35,780 nucleotides of DNA from Candidatus Thalassarchaeum sp. (GCA_022451235.1 JAKUOA010000016.1:1-35780); one strand, 5' to 3'. Shown: positions 1 to 10,172, numbered from the stretch's first letter. Numbers and translations: made by a program. Notes: generated by a model from the sequence alone, not told the origin.

Positions 1-148
1 AGAAGCGGGAAACGACGAAAAGGCTCCTCGGAGCAATGTAGTCATCTACCCGGGAAAAAAAGGGCGCAAGCCCGGATGGAACCGGACCCTGCGGAGATAG
101 CAGGGGGGGATGCTCCCCCATGTGCAGAACCCCCTGCTGCTCCCACCT
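1..148 (+). ncRNA. rnpB: RNase P RNA, 3' portion (5' end outside window)
   Basis: Hairpin GGCTCC-TC-GGAGCAA followed by GGGCGCAAGCCC and a 3' segment ATGTGCAGAACCCCCTGCTG that resembles the conserved RNase P 3' motif (E. coli ...CCACGACAGAACCCGGCTTA). GCAGGGGGG / CCCCCTGC can pair. By-eye match only. Confidence 0.6.
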
Positions 149-253
149 TATACCAAAGTACGGCTGAGCCCTATTCCATCTAATTATCAATCATTGCGGA
201 GTTTTTATCGCTCAAAGTTAGATTTCACTTGGTACGAGCAATGTCCAGTCGGA

Positions 254-1855
254 CTACTCTTTAGGCCCAATCATCTCTCTAGGTTTCACCCATTGGTCGA
301 ATTGATCGTTTGTAACCAGGCCAAGTTCAAGCGCCGACTCTCTAAGAGTACAACCGCTTGAGTGTGCATGTTTAGCAATCTTTGCTGCACCATCGTACCC
401 GATGTGATTGTTTAGAGCTGTTACCAGCATCAAACTATTTTCAAGATGGGATGCAATCACCCCTTCATTGGCCTCAAGTCCATCAACACATTTCTCGGTA
501 AAGGCCCTGCAAGTATCTGCAAGTAATCTGGTACTGTGTAGTAAATTGTGTATCATCAAGGGCTTGTACACATTGAGTTCGAAGTTTCCTTGGCTGCCGC
601 CTACGCTAATTGCTGTATGATTACCCATTACTTGGCAGCACACCATCGTCATAGCTTCGGACTGTGTTGGATTGACCTTTCCAGGCATGATACTCGAACC
701 TGGTTCGTTTGCTGGTAGAGATAATTCTCCAAAGCCACAGCGTGGCCCTGAACCCATCCAACGGATGTCGTTTGCAATCTTCATTAGGCTTGCAGCGAGA
801 GTGTTTAGTGCCCCTGATGCAGCAACAATTGCATCATGAGCCGCTAGTTGTGCAAATTTGTTTTCAGCCGAGACGAATGGTAATTGGGTCTTCTCGGCAA
901 TTCTATCAGCGACTTTGTCAGCGAATTCATAATGGGTGTTTAGCCCCGTTCCAACTGCCGTTCCGCCTAATGCTAACTCCAGTAAATCATCCCATGCAGC
1001 TTCAATTCGGCGGATATCGGATGAAAGCATCGAAACATAGCCCCCAAACTCCTGACCGAGAGTGAGTGGGACTGCGTCCATTAGATGAGTTCGACCAATT
1101 TTCACTATATTCTCAAACTCATCGGCCTTTACAGCGAGAGAGTTGTGTAGTAATCGCACTGCAGGTAATAATCGATGGTGGATTTCCTCGGCGGCTGCGA
1201 TGTGCATGGCTGTGGGGAAAGTATCGTTACTGGATTGGCCACGATTTACATGATCATTAGGGTGTACTGGTGATTTGCTACCTAACTCACCTCCTGCCAT
1301 CTCTATTGCTCGATTAGCAATGACTTCGTTACTATTCATGTTAGTCTGTGTTCCAGATCCCGTTTGCCAAACTCGGAGTGGGAAATGTTCGTCCATTGAA
1401 CCTGATATCACCTCGTCAGAGGCTGAAGAGATTAGAGCGCCGATCTGGGGGTCGAGTTGACCGAGTTCGACATTAGTTTCTGCTGCTGCTTGTTTTAGGA
1501 TTCCGAAGGCTCTGATTACTGATGGCGGCATCTTATCTGTACCTATATCGAAGTTGATTAGTGAACGGGCGGTTTGTGCTCCAAAGTATCGATCTGCTGG
1601 AACATCTAACTCCCCCATGGTGTCTTTTTCGATTCTAATTTCACCTGTTACTCCGGATGCACTTCTTTTCTCGATTGAGGAGTCTTGTAATGTTGTAATT
1701 TGCTCAGTTTCCAAACCATTTTGAATCATTTTCGTTATTGTAGCTGATCTGCCATCGTTTCGGCCTTTTCCGACCCTTCTATCTAGCTTCCTTGCAAGCT
1801 CTTCGGGTATACTGATACTGATTATTCGGCGGTCGCCCGCTCTGTGCTTAGCCAT
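254..1855 (-). CDS. fumC: Class II fumarate hydratase with N-terminal ribbon-helix-helix-like extension
   Basis: 533-aa ORF. Fumarase motifs: [51 protein letters not shown]. The first ~75 aa ([39 protein letters not shown]) resemble a CopG/RHH domain. Confidence 0.93.
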   Translation of the reverse strand: MAKHRAGDRRIISISIPEELARKLDRRVGKGRNDGRSATITKMIQNGLETEQITTLQDSSIEKRSASGVTGEIRIEKDTMGELDVPADRYFGAQTARSLINFDIGTDKMPPSVIRAFGILKQAAAETNVELGQLDPQIGALISSASDEVISGSMDEHFPLRVWQTGSGTQTNMNSNEVIANRAIEMAGGELGSKSPVHPNDHVNRGQSSNDTFPTAMHIAAAEEIHHRLLPAVRLLHNSLAVKADEFENIVKIGRTHLMDAVPLTLGQEFGGYVSMLSSDIRRIEAAWDDLLELALGGTAVGTGLNTHYEFADKVADRIAEKTQLPFVSAENKFAQLAAHDAIVAASGALNTLAASLMKIANDIRWMGSGPRCGFGELSLPANEPGSSIMPGKVNPTQSEAMTMVCCQVMGNHTAISVGGSQGNFELNVYKPLMIHNLLHSTRLLADTCRAFTEKCVDGLEANEGVIASHLENSLMLVTALNNHIGYDGAAKIAKHAHSSGCTLRESALELGLVTNDQFDQWVKPREMIGPKE

Positions 1856-1863
1856 AAACAGCC

Positions 1864-1900
1864 GATTAATTAGTTATTAATAAAATTAATTATTGGCTTT
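1864..1900 (-). promoter_or_regulatory. Putative archaeal TATA-type promoter for fumC
   Basis: Strongly AT-rich stretch (minus strand AATAATTAATTTTATTAATAACTAATTAA) immediately upstream of the ATG at 1855. Confidence 0.35.
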
Positions 1901-1911
1901 CTGTATAACGT

Positions 1912-2403
1912 TTACTCTTGTAAGCGCTGAACGGAGATGATTTTTTGTGGATCATAAGGCCTATCTCCAGGCTTAGTGTCACAGTTCTCAATCTTGTAGA
2001 CATTCTCCATACCCTCGATAACCTCTCCAAAAACCGCGTGATTTCCGTCTAACCAAGGTGTTGGAACGGTGGTTAGAAAGAATTGGGAGCCGCCAGTGTT
2101 AGGTCCTGCGTTTGCCATTGAAAATAAGCCTGGTCTGTCGTGTTTTTTTGCCAAAGCGGATGGCTCGCAAGGAATCTTCCAACCAGGGCCTCCTGTTCCT
2201 GCCCTTCCATCGAACGGATCCTTTGATCTTGGACATCCGCCTTGGATCATGAAATTCTTAATTACGCGGTGGAAGTGTAATCCGTTGTAGAATTCCTCAT
2301 CGACCAATTTGAGGAAGTTGCCTGTTGTCTCAGGACAATCCTCTGTATACAGTGCAATGTCAATATCTCCGGCGCTTGTAGTCATTCTAACCATAGTAGG
2401 CAT
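1912..2403 (-). CDS. Peptidyl-prolyl cis-trans isomerase, cyclophilin type
   Basis: Cyclophilin motifs: FHRVIKNFMIQGGCP, GPNTGGSQFFLTTVPTPWLDGNHAVFGEVIEGM. Confidence 0.95.
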   Translation of the reverse strand: MPTMVRMTTSAGDIDIALYTEDCPETTGNFLKLVDEEFYNGLHFHRVIKNFMIQGGCPRSKDPFDGRAGTGGPGWKIPCEPSALAKKHDRPGLFSMANAGPNTGGSQFFLTTVPTPWLDGNHAVFGEVIEGMENVYKIENCDTKPGDRPYDPQKIISVQRLQE

Positions 2404-2449
2404 GATGTCAACGAGTGGAGTCTAGTCCAATAGCATGACGATTGAGTTT

Positions 2450-3013
2450 TCACTCTTCGCTGGATAGATTAGTATTGATTTCCTTGAGTAAATCTCTGAT
2501 TTCAATTAGAACGTCGCCGGATTCCGTTGAAGAGCTAGTCTGTTGAGTTGGTGTTGCCATCAATGAGTCCCTGTGTTGGAGAACGACATCGCGGAATTGA
2601 TCCGCGTTTTTCACCCCAGACAGTATGAAAGGCGCAGCTCCGGCTGTCTCGAATTGCATCTTGACAACCCCGAGTGCTTTCAGAATTGGGCCTTCGGAAA
2701 TTGATACGTCAGTAAGTTTGTCCAGAGCGATGTTCTGTTGTTTCTTGAATAACCAACCCATACGCATATTGAGGGAACGAGCAGTTAGGGCTCCACTCAT
2801 ATGTTCGTACTGCTTCTGGTGAACTATCCAACCAAATGGAAGCCAAATCAGCATCAATGGAATTCCTATAAATGATGTCAAGAGACCTAAATTAGCCATT
2901 AACCACCAATAAATGATGATTTTTTTGTCGAATTCTACAGACATAATTTGGCCGCTATCGGCGTAACCCGCTTGTTGCTGCATAATTACCAGAACTATGG
3001 CCTGGTTATTCAA
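2450..3013 (-). CDS. PH-domain (bPH2/YdbS-like) membrane protein
   Basis: Two hydrophobic segments (IIYWWLMANLGLLTSFIGIPLMLIWLPFGWIV) followed by RSLNMRMGWLFKKQQNIALDKLTDVSISEGPILKALGVVKMQFETAG, typical of bPH2 proteins. Confidence 0.75.
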   Translation of the reverse strand: MNNQAIVLVIMQQQAGYADSGQIMSVEFDKKIIIYWWLMANLGLLTSFIGIPLMLIWLPFGWIVHQKQYEHMSGALTARSLNMRMGWLFKKQQNIALDKLTDVSISEGPILKALGVVKMQFETAGAAPFILSGVKNADQFRDVVLQHRDSLMATPTQQTSSSTESGDVLIEIRDLLKEINTNLSSEE

Positions 3014-3018
3014 TGTCC

Positions 3019-3414
3019 CTAAGCAACCATCGACCCGGGTTTGACTTCTTCTGGAAGTTCTAATAGCCTAACAGTACCATCTGGATCTAGAGCCCCTAAG
3101 ACTAGGAATTGACTGACAAAACCCGTCGGTAATGTCTTGTCGCCGAGATTCAATGCTCCAACTACACGTCGTCCGACCAACTCTGCACGAGAATAGTTGG
3201 TAATCTGGGCCGAGCTCCAAAGCCTACCAATAATAGGACCGAAATCAACTTCAATTTTGTAAGAGGGTTTGCGCATCTCAGGGAATTCTTCGACTTTGAG
3301 AATTATTCCTGACCTCAAATCTAATTCAAAGTAAGCAGCAGCCCCGACATAGTCCTTTTTCTCGAGTTTCTCAGGGTGGTACGGCTCGCTGGAATCAATT
3401 ACATGTTCCGACAT
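3019..3414 (-). CDS. csaA: CsaA-like tRNA-binding OB-fold protein
   Basis: LDLRSGIILKVEEFPEMRKPSYKIEVDFG...SSAQITNYSRAELVGRRVVGALNLGDKTLPTGFVSQFLVLG matches the CsaA/tRNA_bind pattern. The start abuts the pyrE stop (TGA|ATG). Confidence 0.88.
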   Translation of the reverse strand: MSEHVIDSSEPYHPEKLEKKDYVGAAAYFELDLRSGIILKVEEFPEMRKPSYKIEVDFGPIIGRLWSSAQITNYSRAELVGRRVVGALNLGDKTLPTGFVSQFLVLGALDPDGTVRLLELPEEVKPGSMVA

Positions 3415-3999
3415 TCATTCACCCGTTATGTCGGAGCGTAGAATCAGAGGGTGTAAGCTAATTCCTGCGGATTGGAAGGCGTCTTGACCTCCTTCCTCTC
3501 TATCTAGAATAGTAATACAAGCCGCTACGTCGCACCCCATATCGATTAGTCGATTAGCGGCTTTGAGAGCGGACCCTCCGGTTGTAGTTACATCTTCCAA
3601 TAATACAACTCTGTCACCTTCTCGCAGGGTTGACCCTTCAATACCAGGTGGGTTTCCTGTTTTTCGACCGCCGCGTCCCTTTGCTTCCTTACGAACTAAG
3701 AAGCCCCGGAGGTCAGATCCCTTTCCGGCCTTTGCAATCGCAATACCAGTGAGTGGTACAGCTCCTAATTCGAGTCCGCCGACCGCATCAACTCCACCGA
3801 TTGATTCTATTTCTGCGTGGAGCAGTACACCGATTAGGTGAGCACACTCCGGATCCATCATTACTGGCTTCATATCAAAGAAATGTGGACTCTGTCGGCC
3901 GCTGGCAAGAGTGAATAATTCGTCAGGTGAGTGCAGATAGGCCAAATCACGAACACGTTCGATTAGACGTTGTTTTGCTTCAGCAACCGTAGTCGACAT
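3415..3999 (-). CDS. pyrE: Orotate phosphoribosyltransferase
   Basis: PRPP-binding motif RVVLLEDVTTTGGSALKA; N-terminal FTLASGRQSPHFFDMKPVMMDP; FLVRKEAKGRG. Confidence 0.93.
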   Translation of the reverse strand: MSTTVAEAKQRLIERVRDLAYLHSPDELFTLASGRQSPHFFDMKPVMMDPECAHLIGVLLHAEIESIGGVDAVGGLELGAVPLTGIAIAKAGKGSDLRGFLVRKEAKGRGGRKTGNPPGIEGSTLREGDRVVLLEDVTTTGGSALKAANRLIDMGCDVAACITILDREEGGQDAFQSAGISLHPLILRSDITGE

Positions 4000-4139
4000 G
4001 CCTCTTCCCTTCCATTTCGGCTTGGTGGTAATCGGATGAAGGTTCGCACTCGGAAGGGGTTAGAAGAGTTAGAAGACAGTGAATGTTCTTGGACGGCCTC
4101 GTGCGGTCGTCGAATGTTCAGCAGCGGAGCGTATGCGAC

Positions 4140-7100
4140 ATGGTAGGTCAAGACAATCCAGAAATCGTAGTGGATGAGGCTCGTCTTTCCAGCGAGCTGG
4201 AGTCCTACAGGGACTGGCTTGAAGAAAATACAGAGAAGGCTTACCAAATCGCAGAAGAGGCTCGCTCCAAAGGGTTGGATTTTGCCGATTTTGTTGAAAT
4301 TCCGCGTGCTGCGGACTTGGCGAGTAGAACTGAGAAATTGCTTGAGGAATACCTCAGACCAACACCAGATGAAGACCCAATTAGAATTGAGGAGGATTTA
4401 CGTAAATTGCTTAGCAAGGTAGACCGTGAGACTGCTTCGATTCAAATCGCGGTCGAAGTTGGAAAAAGAATGCACAAACTAACGGCCGATGTTCGACGAT
4501 CGATTGACACTGGCCTTCGTGTAGGATTGGCGGTACTTACTGAGGCCGTTCTAGTCGCCCCTCTGGAGGGTATCGGCGATGTTAAGATTCTCAATAATGA
4601 GGATGGAACGGAGTTCCTATCAATCGAGTTCTGTGGACCAATTAGGGCCGCAGGAGGTACTGCGCAGGCTCTTGGTGTACTGATTGGCGACATGGTCAGG
4701 CGTGAACTAGGATTGAATCGATATATTCCTAGTACACCAGAAGTTGAGAGGGTAAAAGAGGAGTTTGGTCTCTATCGAAAGGGATTGCAATACAAGCCTC
4801 CACCAGAAGAAATTGAGATGATTGTAAGGGCCTGTCCAGTGATGATTAACGGAGAGTCAACAGAAGATATCGAATGTTCTGGATTCAAGGAAGTTCGTAA
4901 TATCGATGGAGCCCGAGTTAGGGGAGGGGTTCTGCTGGTAATTGGAGAGGGTCTATGTCTCAAGGCTCCTAAAGTTCAGAAACACACAGACCGACTAAAC
5001 ATTCCTGGGTGGGATTTCATCGCTCACTTTGCCTCAAAAGGAAAAACTGAGGAGCAGGAGAACTCTTTCAAGCGTAGAGTAATCAAAACTGATTCTCGAT
5101 TCATGGAAGATGTAATCGCTGGTCGGCCTGTTTTTGGCGAACCCAGTCAGCCTGGTGCTTTTCGAATAAGGTATGGCCGCAGTAGGGCTTCCGGATTGGC
5201 CGCGGCAGGAATTAATCCCGTTTCTATGGAAGCAATGCAAGGATTCCTTGCAGTTGGAACCCAGATGAAAGTCGAGCGGCCCGGAAAGGCGGCTGCGGTG
5301 ACTCCTGCCGTCGATATCGAAGGGCCAATGGTATTGCTTGAAGATGGAGGGTTCCATAGGATAGATTCGATAGAGGAATGGAATAGTATCAAGGATGATG
5401 TTGTATGCATCTGGGATTCTGGTGAGATGTTAGTTGGCTTTGGAGAGTTCCTTGAGAATAACAAGAAATTGGTTCCATCTCCTTACAATAAAGACTGGTG
5501 GGCGGCTGACCTCGTAGAAAATCTCGATCAACCGCAAAAAGTCGAAGAATTCGCATCAATAATTGGTGTAAGAAGAGAGCATTTACCCCCTGGATTGCCA
5601 TTCAATGGTGCGATTAGTCGTGGTGGAGAGCCTGCTTTGGACCGTGTCCGTCGTAAGAGGGATTGGAATCGCTACCTTCGTAATCTTGAGATGGATTGGC
5701 AACAAATTAAGCGTATTTGTATCAAATTCGGAACGGCCCCCCCACCTCCATTCAATCCATGGTGGTCGGACTTACCACTATCTTTTACAGGGAAATTAAT
5801 CGAGGCGCTGTTAAACTCCAAAATCGAGAGTAAGGGTCTAAGAATTCCTGATGTTGTTCAAGGCTGGTCCCCTGAACAAAAACTCGAGGACATCGGGCTC
5901 GATATACCTTCAACAGGAGCTTGGCCAAGATGGACTGAAGTCGAGACACATGGAGTTATCAAATCTTCACTATTGGTTCTGGGAATACAACATACCCACC
6001 GACGTGGAGATATTGTAATTCCATCAAATTGGGAAGCACTATTGGAAGGGCTTGGACTTGAGGTAGAAGGTTCACAAATCAAAATGCGTGCCGACGCCGC
6101 ACCGCATGTTACGGATAGGGTAGCCAATATTAGAGCGGCGACAGACAGCCTACGATTAGAAGAAGTTCGAAGAGGGGAGATTGAAGCGGAGCGCGAAGTA
6201 GAGCGAATTAGGGCACAAACCGCCGCTCGGCAAAGAGGGATGAGTATTGCCGAGACCGAGAAAGAAGGTGACGAAGCGGCAGAAGCAATCGAAGACCCAG
6301 GCCCATCGAATCCGAAGGAATTGATGGCAGCCGGTCATCTTCTAGATGATCATGAGGTAGACAGATCGCTTTGGTTGGCCAGGAAATTGTCCGATTTGAG
6401 ATGGGAGGATGCAGTACCCTGCCGAATTGGTTCTAGAATGGGCCGGCCTGAGAAGGCCAGTATGCGTAAAATGAAACCATTAGTCCACTCTTTATTCCCA
6501 ATTGGTGACCATGGCGGCCCGCAGCGTTTGCTTGGTGAAGCCGCAAAGCGCGGGCGAATTCGAGTTGAAACTGGTCCTCGAATTTGTGTAAAATGCGGAA
6601 TGGAGTCACCAATGTTGAGATGCCATAATCGGCCGGATCCCTCTGTTCCGGAAGAGTGTGGAGGGAAGACTCGGCCCCGACCGATTAGAGGAAATAGAAC
6701 TCCTCGAAGATTAGGCCAAAGGACAAGCATTCCTGTAGCAGGATTACTTGAGGTAAAGCGGCGCTCCCTTGGCCTAGACAGATTACCTGAAAAGATCAAG
6801 TCAGTTAAGGGTCTAATGTCCTATGAACAAACACCTGAACCACTGGAAAAAGGCATACTGAGAGCAAGAAATGAGCTCTCAGTGTTTAGAGATGGAACCG
6901 CAAGATACGATATGATTGATGTGCCGGTAACTCATTTCCGACCCTCTGAAATCCATACTTCTTGGGAGATACTAAGCAAATTAGGATACTCGCACGATGT
7001 CGATGGCAACCCCTTAACCGGAGATGAACAAATCCTTGAGTTATTTCCTCAGGATTTCATTCCTTCCTCTCTAGCAATTGAGCATCTTACTTCGACTTGT

Positions 7101-8108
7101 AATTTCATCGATGAGTTGCTGACTAGATTTTATGGAATGGAATCATTCTACAGAGTAAACTCCGCTGATGATTTAGTTGGCCATCTGGCAATTGGTCTAG
7201 CTCCTCACACCTCTGGAGGTGTTTTGTGTCGAATCATTGGTTGGACCGATGCATCAGCCGGCTATGCCCACCCACTATTCCATGCAGCCAAGCGTCGCAA
7301 TTGTGATGGTGATGAGGACAGTATCATGATGTTGATGGACGGCTTGTTGAATTTCTCAAAAGCAATCCTTCCAGCTAATCGAGGAGGGAGAATGGATGCA
7401 CCTCTCGTATTGACCACTAGGCTGAATCCCTCCGAGATTGACAAAGAGGCATTGAATGTCGATTGTTCATGGCAGTATCCAAGGGCTTTTTACGAGGCTT
7501 CTCAAGTACAGCCGCACCCTGCTGAGTTGAAGTCTCACATCGAGATTGTGGAGCATCGTCTCGGGACAAATGGTGACCTCCGCGGATATGGCTGGACTCA
7601 CGATTCTGGTGCGCTTGATGCGGGGCCCGCTAATTCCTCATACAAGACTCTGAAGACGATGGTCGACAAGATGACTGCTCAATTAGAACTTGGATCGATG
7701 TTACGTCCGGTTGATGTTTCTAAGGTTGCAAGTCAGGTGATTGAATCGCACTTCTTACCTGATTTGAGAGGGAATCTTGTTGCTTTCACTAGACAGAAAG
7801 TTCGCTGTGTTAAATGTGGTGAGTCTTACAGAAGAATGCCATTGGCAGGTCGGTGCATTAAACGAAAAAGGAACGAAGGGGGTCTATCCAATGGACGAGA
7901 TGAGTCATCTTCTATGTGTGGCGGAAATGTAGTGCTGACTGTATCGGAAGGTTCTGTTAGAAAATATATCAAAGTCACTCAACACGTTATGGAGAATTAC
8001 GGCGTTGACCTTTACACAAGACAGCGTGTAGATTGGTTATCTGATAGCGTAGATTCTCTGTTCAATGACGATACTGTGACTGTAATGACACTAAGCGACT
8101 TCCTCTGA
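4140..8108 (+). CDS. polC: DNA polymerase D large subunit (DP2)
   Basis: Very long ORF with the NCDGDED catalytic motif (RRNCDGDEDSIMMLMDGLLNFSKAILPANRGGRMDAPLVL), GPIRAAGGTAQALGVLIGDMVRRELGL, and zinc-finger cysteines (CVKCG...CGG, twice). Start placed at the internal ATG (MVGQDNPEIV...). Confidence 0.97.
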   Translation: MVGQDNPEIVVDEARLSSELESYRDWLEENTEKAYQIAEEARSKGLDFADFVEIPRAADLASRTEKLLEEYLRPTPDEDPIRIEEDLRKLLSKVDRETASIQIAVEVGKRMHKLTADVRRSIDTGLRVGLAVLTEAVLVAPLEGIGDVKILNNEDGTEFLSIEFCGPIRAAGGTAQALGVLIGDMVRRELGLNRYIPSTPEVERVKEEFGLYRKGLQYKPPPEEIEMIVRACPVMINGESTEDIECSGFKEVRNIDGARVRGGVLLVIGEGLCLKAPKVQKHTDRLNIPGWDFIAHFASKGKTEEQENSFKRRVIKTDSRFMEDVIAGRPVFGEPSQPGAFRIRYGRSRASGLAAAGINPVSMEAMQGFLAVGTQMKVERPGKAAAVTPAVDIEGPMVLLEDGGFHRIDSIEEWNSIKDDVVCIWDSGEMLVGFGEFLENNKKLVPSPYNKDWWAADLVENLDQPQKVEEFASIIGVRREHLPPGLPFNGAISRGGEPALDRVRRKRDWNRYLRNLEMDWQQIKRICIKFGTAPPPPFNPWWSDLPLSFTGKLIEALLNSKIESKGLRIPDVVQGWSPEQKLEDIGLDIPSTGAWPRWTEVETHGVIKSSLLVLGIQHTHRRGDIVIPSNWEALLEGLGLEVEGSQIKMRADAAPHVTDRVANIRAATDSLRLEEVRRGEIEAEREVERIRAQTAARQRGMSIAETEKEGDEAAEAIEDPGPSNPKELMAAGHLLDDHEVDRSLWLARKLSDLRWEDAVPCRIGSRMGRPEKASMRKMKPLVHSLFPIGDHGGPQRLLGEAAKRGRIRVETGPRICVKCGMESPMLRCHNRPDPSVPEECGGKTRPRPIRGNRTPRRLGQRTSIPVAGLLEVKRRSLGLDRLPEKIKSVKGLMSYEQTPEPLEKGILRARNELSVFRDGTARYDMIDVPVTHFRPSEIHTSWEILSKLGYSHDVDGNPLTGDEQILELFPQDFIPSSLAIEHLTSTCNFIDELLTRFYGMESFYRVNSADDLVGHLAIGLAPHTSGGVLCRIIGWTDASAGYAHPLFHAAKRRNCDGDEDSIMMLMDGLLNFSKAILPANRGGRMDAPLVLTTRLNPSEIDKEALNVDCSWQYPRAFYEASQVQPHPAELKSHIEIVEHRLGTNGDLRGYGWTHDSGALDAGPANSSYKTLKTMVDKMTAQLELGSMLRPVDVSKVASQVIESHFLPDLRGNLVAFTRQKVRCVKCGESYRRMPLAGRCIKRKRNEGGLSNGRDESSSMCGGNVVLTVSEGSVRKYIKVTQHVMENYGVDLYTRQRVDWLSDSVDSLFNDDTVTVMTLSDFL

Positions 8109-8111
8109 TGT

Positions 8112-8870
8112 TTAGACTAGGAACCCCAAGTGTTGTAGAACCTCGGCCATCCACTGAAGTTTGACCAATTTGCGTTTGGGGTCGGTCGCTCCTGACCACT
8201 CCCCTACTATATCTGTTCGAGTTCCAAGAAGTAAGATATCGTCTCTTTCTACACCTAATGCTCGGGCGAAACATACCGCTCGATCGCCGTCAGTAAAACC
8301 GCCAGGATTGTGCATTCCTTCAATCAATTCAGGTGTTTGATGAGTCAGTACAATTGGTGGAGGGGAGCGTTGAGAACTTGCTAATTCTAACAATTCCGAC
8401 CATGAATTAGAATTATCGCCATGAGCGTGTAAAATTATCGGCACACCCCGCTTAACTGCGGCGACTGTGCCATCTCCGCCGTCCGCATCACTAACGATGC
8501 AAACCAAGCGCGACCAAGCCCGCTCCGAGACAGAATTAGGAAGTGTGTCCAATACACCACATGAGCCATCTGCGGCGATGAGGAGACAGTTGCTTTCGAG
8601 TATCTCTTCGACTTCGTCTGTTGTTATCGCCGCGCCAAGAATAGCAACCTTGGTATCTCGGAGTACCAATCTCCTATGCAAAGAAGCGACTGTTTGTGCC
8701 CTCCAAGGTTTTGACCAAGATTCTATCTCAGAATCATCCACTTTAGAGACTAAGGCAAGCGCGCTATTGACATCTGCTTGTAGTTCCCAACCGAAGTGTT
8801 CACGCACCTCATTCTGTAGTTCGAGCAAACGCTCGTCAACTGGATTAAGGTCGGTTGGTTTAGTCTGCAT
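8112..8870 (-). CDS. mptE: 6-hydroxymethylpterin pyrophosphokinase, MptE-like (DUF115)
   Basis: VAILGAAITTDEVEEILESNCLLIAADGS, LVCIVSDADGGDG, GVPIILHAHGDNSNSW match the DUF115/MptE pattern. Start taken at MQTKPTDLNP so that the ORF does not overlap the divergent primase gene. Confidence 0.8.
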   Translation of the reverse strand: MQTKPTDLNPVDERLLELQNEVREHFGWELQADVNSALALVSKVDDSEIESWSKPWRAQTVASLHRRLVLRDTKVAILGAAITTDEVEEILESNCLLIAADGSCGVLDTLPNSVSERAWSRLVCIVSDADGGDGTVAAVKRGVPIILHAHGDNSNSWSELLELASSQRSPPPIVLTHQTPELIEGMHNPGGFTDGDRAVCFARALGVERDDILLLGTRTDIVGEWSGATDPKRKLVKLQWMAEVLQHLGFLV

Positions 8871-8937
8871 CAGACACTTCTCCAGTGGAAGGATTCGGTG
8901 AGTCTTGAAATACCCTCTCGATATATTGCGGCTTACA

Positions 8938-10131
8938 ATGCCAATGCCGCTCACTCCACCGGCCATCGAAGATGAGTCTGTATTAGCGCGCTACCCCTTC
9001 CTGCCACAGAGTCGAAATTTCATTCGTAACCAACTAAATGACAATGGAATTTCTGTTGAAGGGCTTATCGAAGAGCCTTGGTTAGAAGATATCAGACGGC
9101 GCGGAAGTTTACGTCTGGTCGAATCGGTAGTACACAAGGAGGGAGTGGACTCGAACACTACCGTCGACCTATCCTCTGACGTTGGCCGTATGACTGAGGC
9201 TCTATCCTTCTTACACGCAATGCTAGTCGTCTGTGCTTCATTCGAAGAACGATTGCTAAACCGCTGGGTGGAGGGTGAATCTAGTCGCGCTGACCAACTT
9301 TTTGGAATGGATGCAAATCACTTCGAAATTATCGCTCGTTCCTATCTGTCTGATATTCGTAGTGAACCGGTTGCCGGAACGACTGAAATCATCTATCATG
9401 TTCCGATGGTGGATTTCTTAGAACTATGTCCAAAAATAACCGGAGGGTACTGGAGACTGGTTAACCGACCGGTGAAGGAAGGTTGGGTACAGATGGACCC
9501 AGCCAGCGGAGAAAACAGTCAACAACGTACTGCGCGCCTATTGAAAGAGCGAGTTCGCCAATCTTTGACTGAGGATTGTACCGACAGGATGGATAAAATG
9601 GACGATGCATTTGCAGGTCTGTTTGCAGATCCGGTCGATCGAATTCTCGGCCTGCTATCTGAACGGGTAAGCGCTGAGATGCCTATGACGGCGGCCGTGC
9701 GAGAGGATTGGCCGCCTTGTTTCGAATCTGCAGTAGCTGAATTGAGTCAAGGCATCAATGTCAATCACACTGGCCGAGTATTTTTGGCCGCTATGTCAAG
9801 AGCAATGGGGCATACGCCAGAAATCACTTGCTCATTTTTTGCAAACGCTCCCGACTACAATGCCGAGACCACATCATACCAAGTAGGCCACATCTACGAA
9901 CACCAATACACACCTCACGGATGCTCTGGACTGAAGACTGGGGCGCGCTGCCCTGTAAATCCCGGAGACGACCGTTTGTGCGATCAAGAGTGGATGACTC
10001 ATCCACTAAAATATCTCAGAGCCAAGCAACGAAGACGATACCAGAATGAAGGTCATTCCTCTGAATCCGAAGACACCAAAGAACGCACCGAAGGTGCGTC
10101 TGAAGTGAACAATCCTGCCGATTCTTCATAA
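8938..10131 (+). CDS. priL: DNA primase large subunit (PriL)
   Basis: N-terminal LARYPFLPQSRNFI; C-terminal Fe-S cysteine pattern PPCFESA...TCSFFANAPDYNAETTSYQVGHIYE...YTPHGCSGLKTGARCPV...CDQEWMTHPLKYLR. Confidence 0.9.
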   Translation: MPMPLTPPAIEDESVLARYPFLPQSRNFIRNQLNDNGISVEGLIEEPWLEDIRRRGSLRLVESVVHKEGVDSNTTVDLSSDVGRMTEALSFLHAMLVVCASFEERLLNRWVEGESSRADQLFGMDANHFEIIARSYLSDIRSEPVAGTTEIIYHVPMVDFLELCPKITGGYWRLVNRPVKEGWVQMDPASGENSQQRTARLLKERVRQSLTEDCTDRMDKMDDAFAGLFADPVDRILGLLSERVSAEMPMTAAVREDWPPCFESAVAELSQGINVNHTGRVFLAAMSRAMGHTPEITCSFFANAPDYNAETTSYQVGHIYEHQYTPHGCSGLKTGARCPVNPGDDRLCDQEWMTHPLKYLRAKQRRRYQNEGHSSESEDTKERTEGASEVNNPADSS

Positions 10132-10172
10132 TGGGGAAGGGGTCATTGCGCTTCGCAACGGAGGCTTCCAGT

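Noticed and set aside
110-361. 83-aa plus-strand ORF
   Set aside because: Overlaps the probable RNase P RNA 3' end and the fumC C-terminus; no protein-like features recognised.
4442-7444. Antisense ORFs inside the polymerase gene (e.g. 6350..6799 -, 5034..5357 -)
   Set aside because: They lie opposite a clear DP2 coding sequence, have no recognisable motif, and look like compositional shadows.
4140-8108. Intein in DP2
   Set aside because: Some archaeal DP2 genes carry inteins, but the NCDGDED region is uninterrupted and no intein splicing motifs or homing-endonuclease block are visible.
10085-10097. GCACC-GAA-GGTGC hairpin near the end of priL
   Set aside because: Inside coding sequence and short; insufficient to call a terminator.
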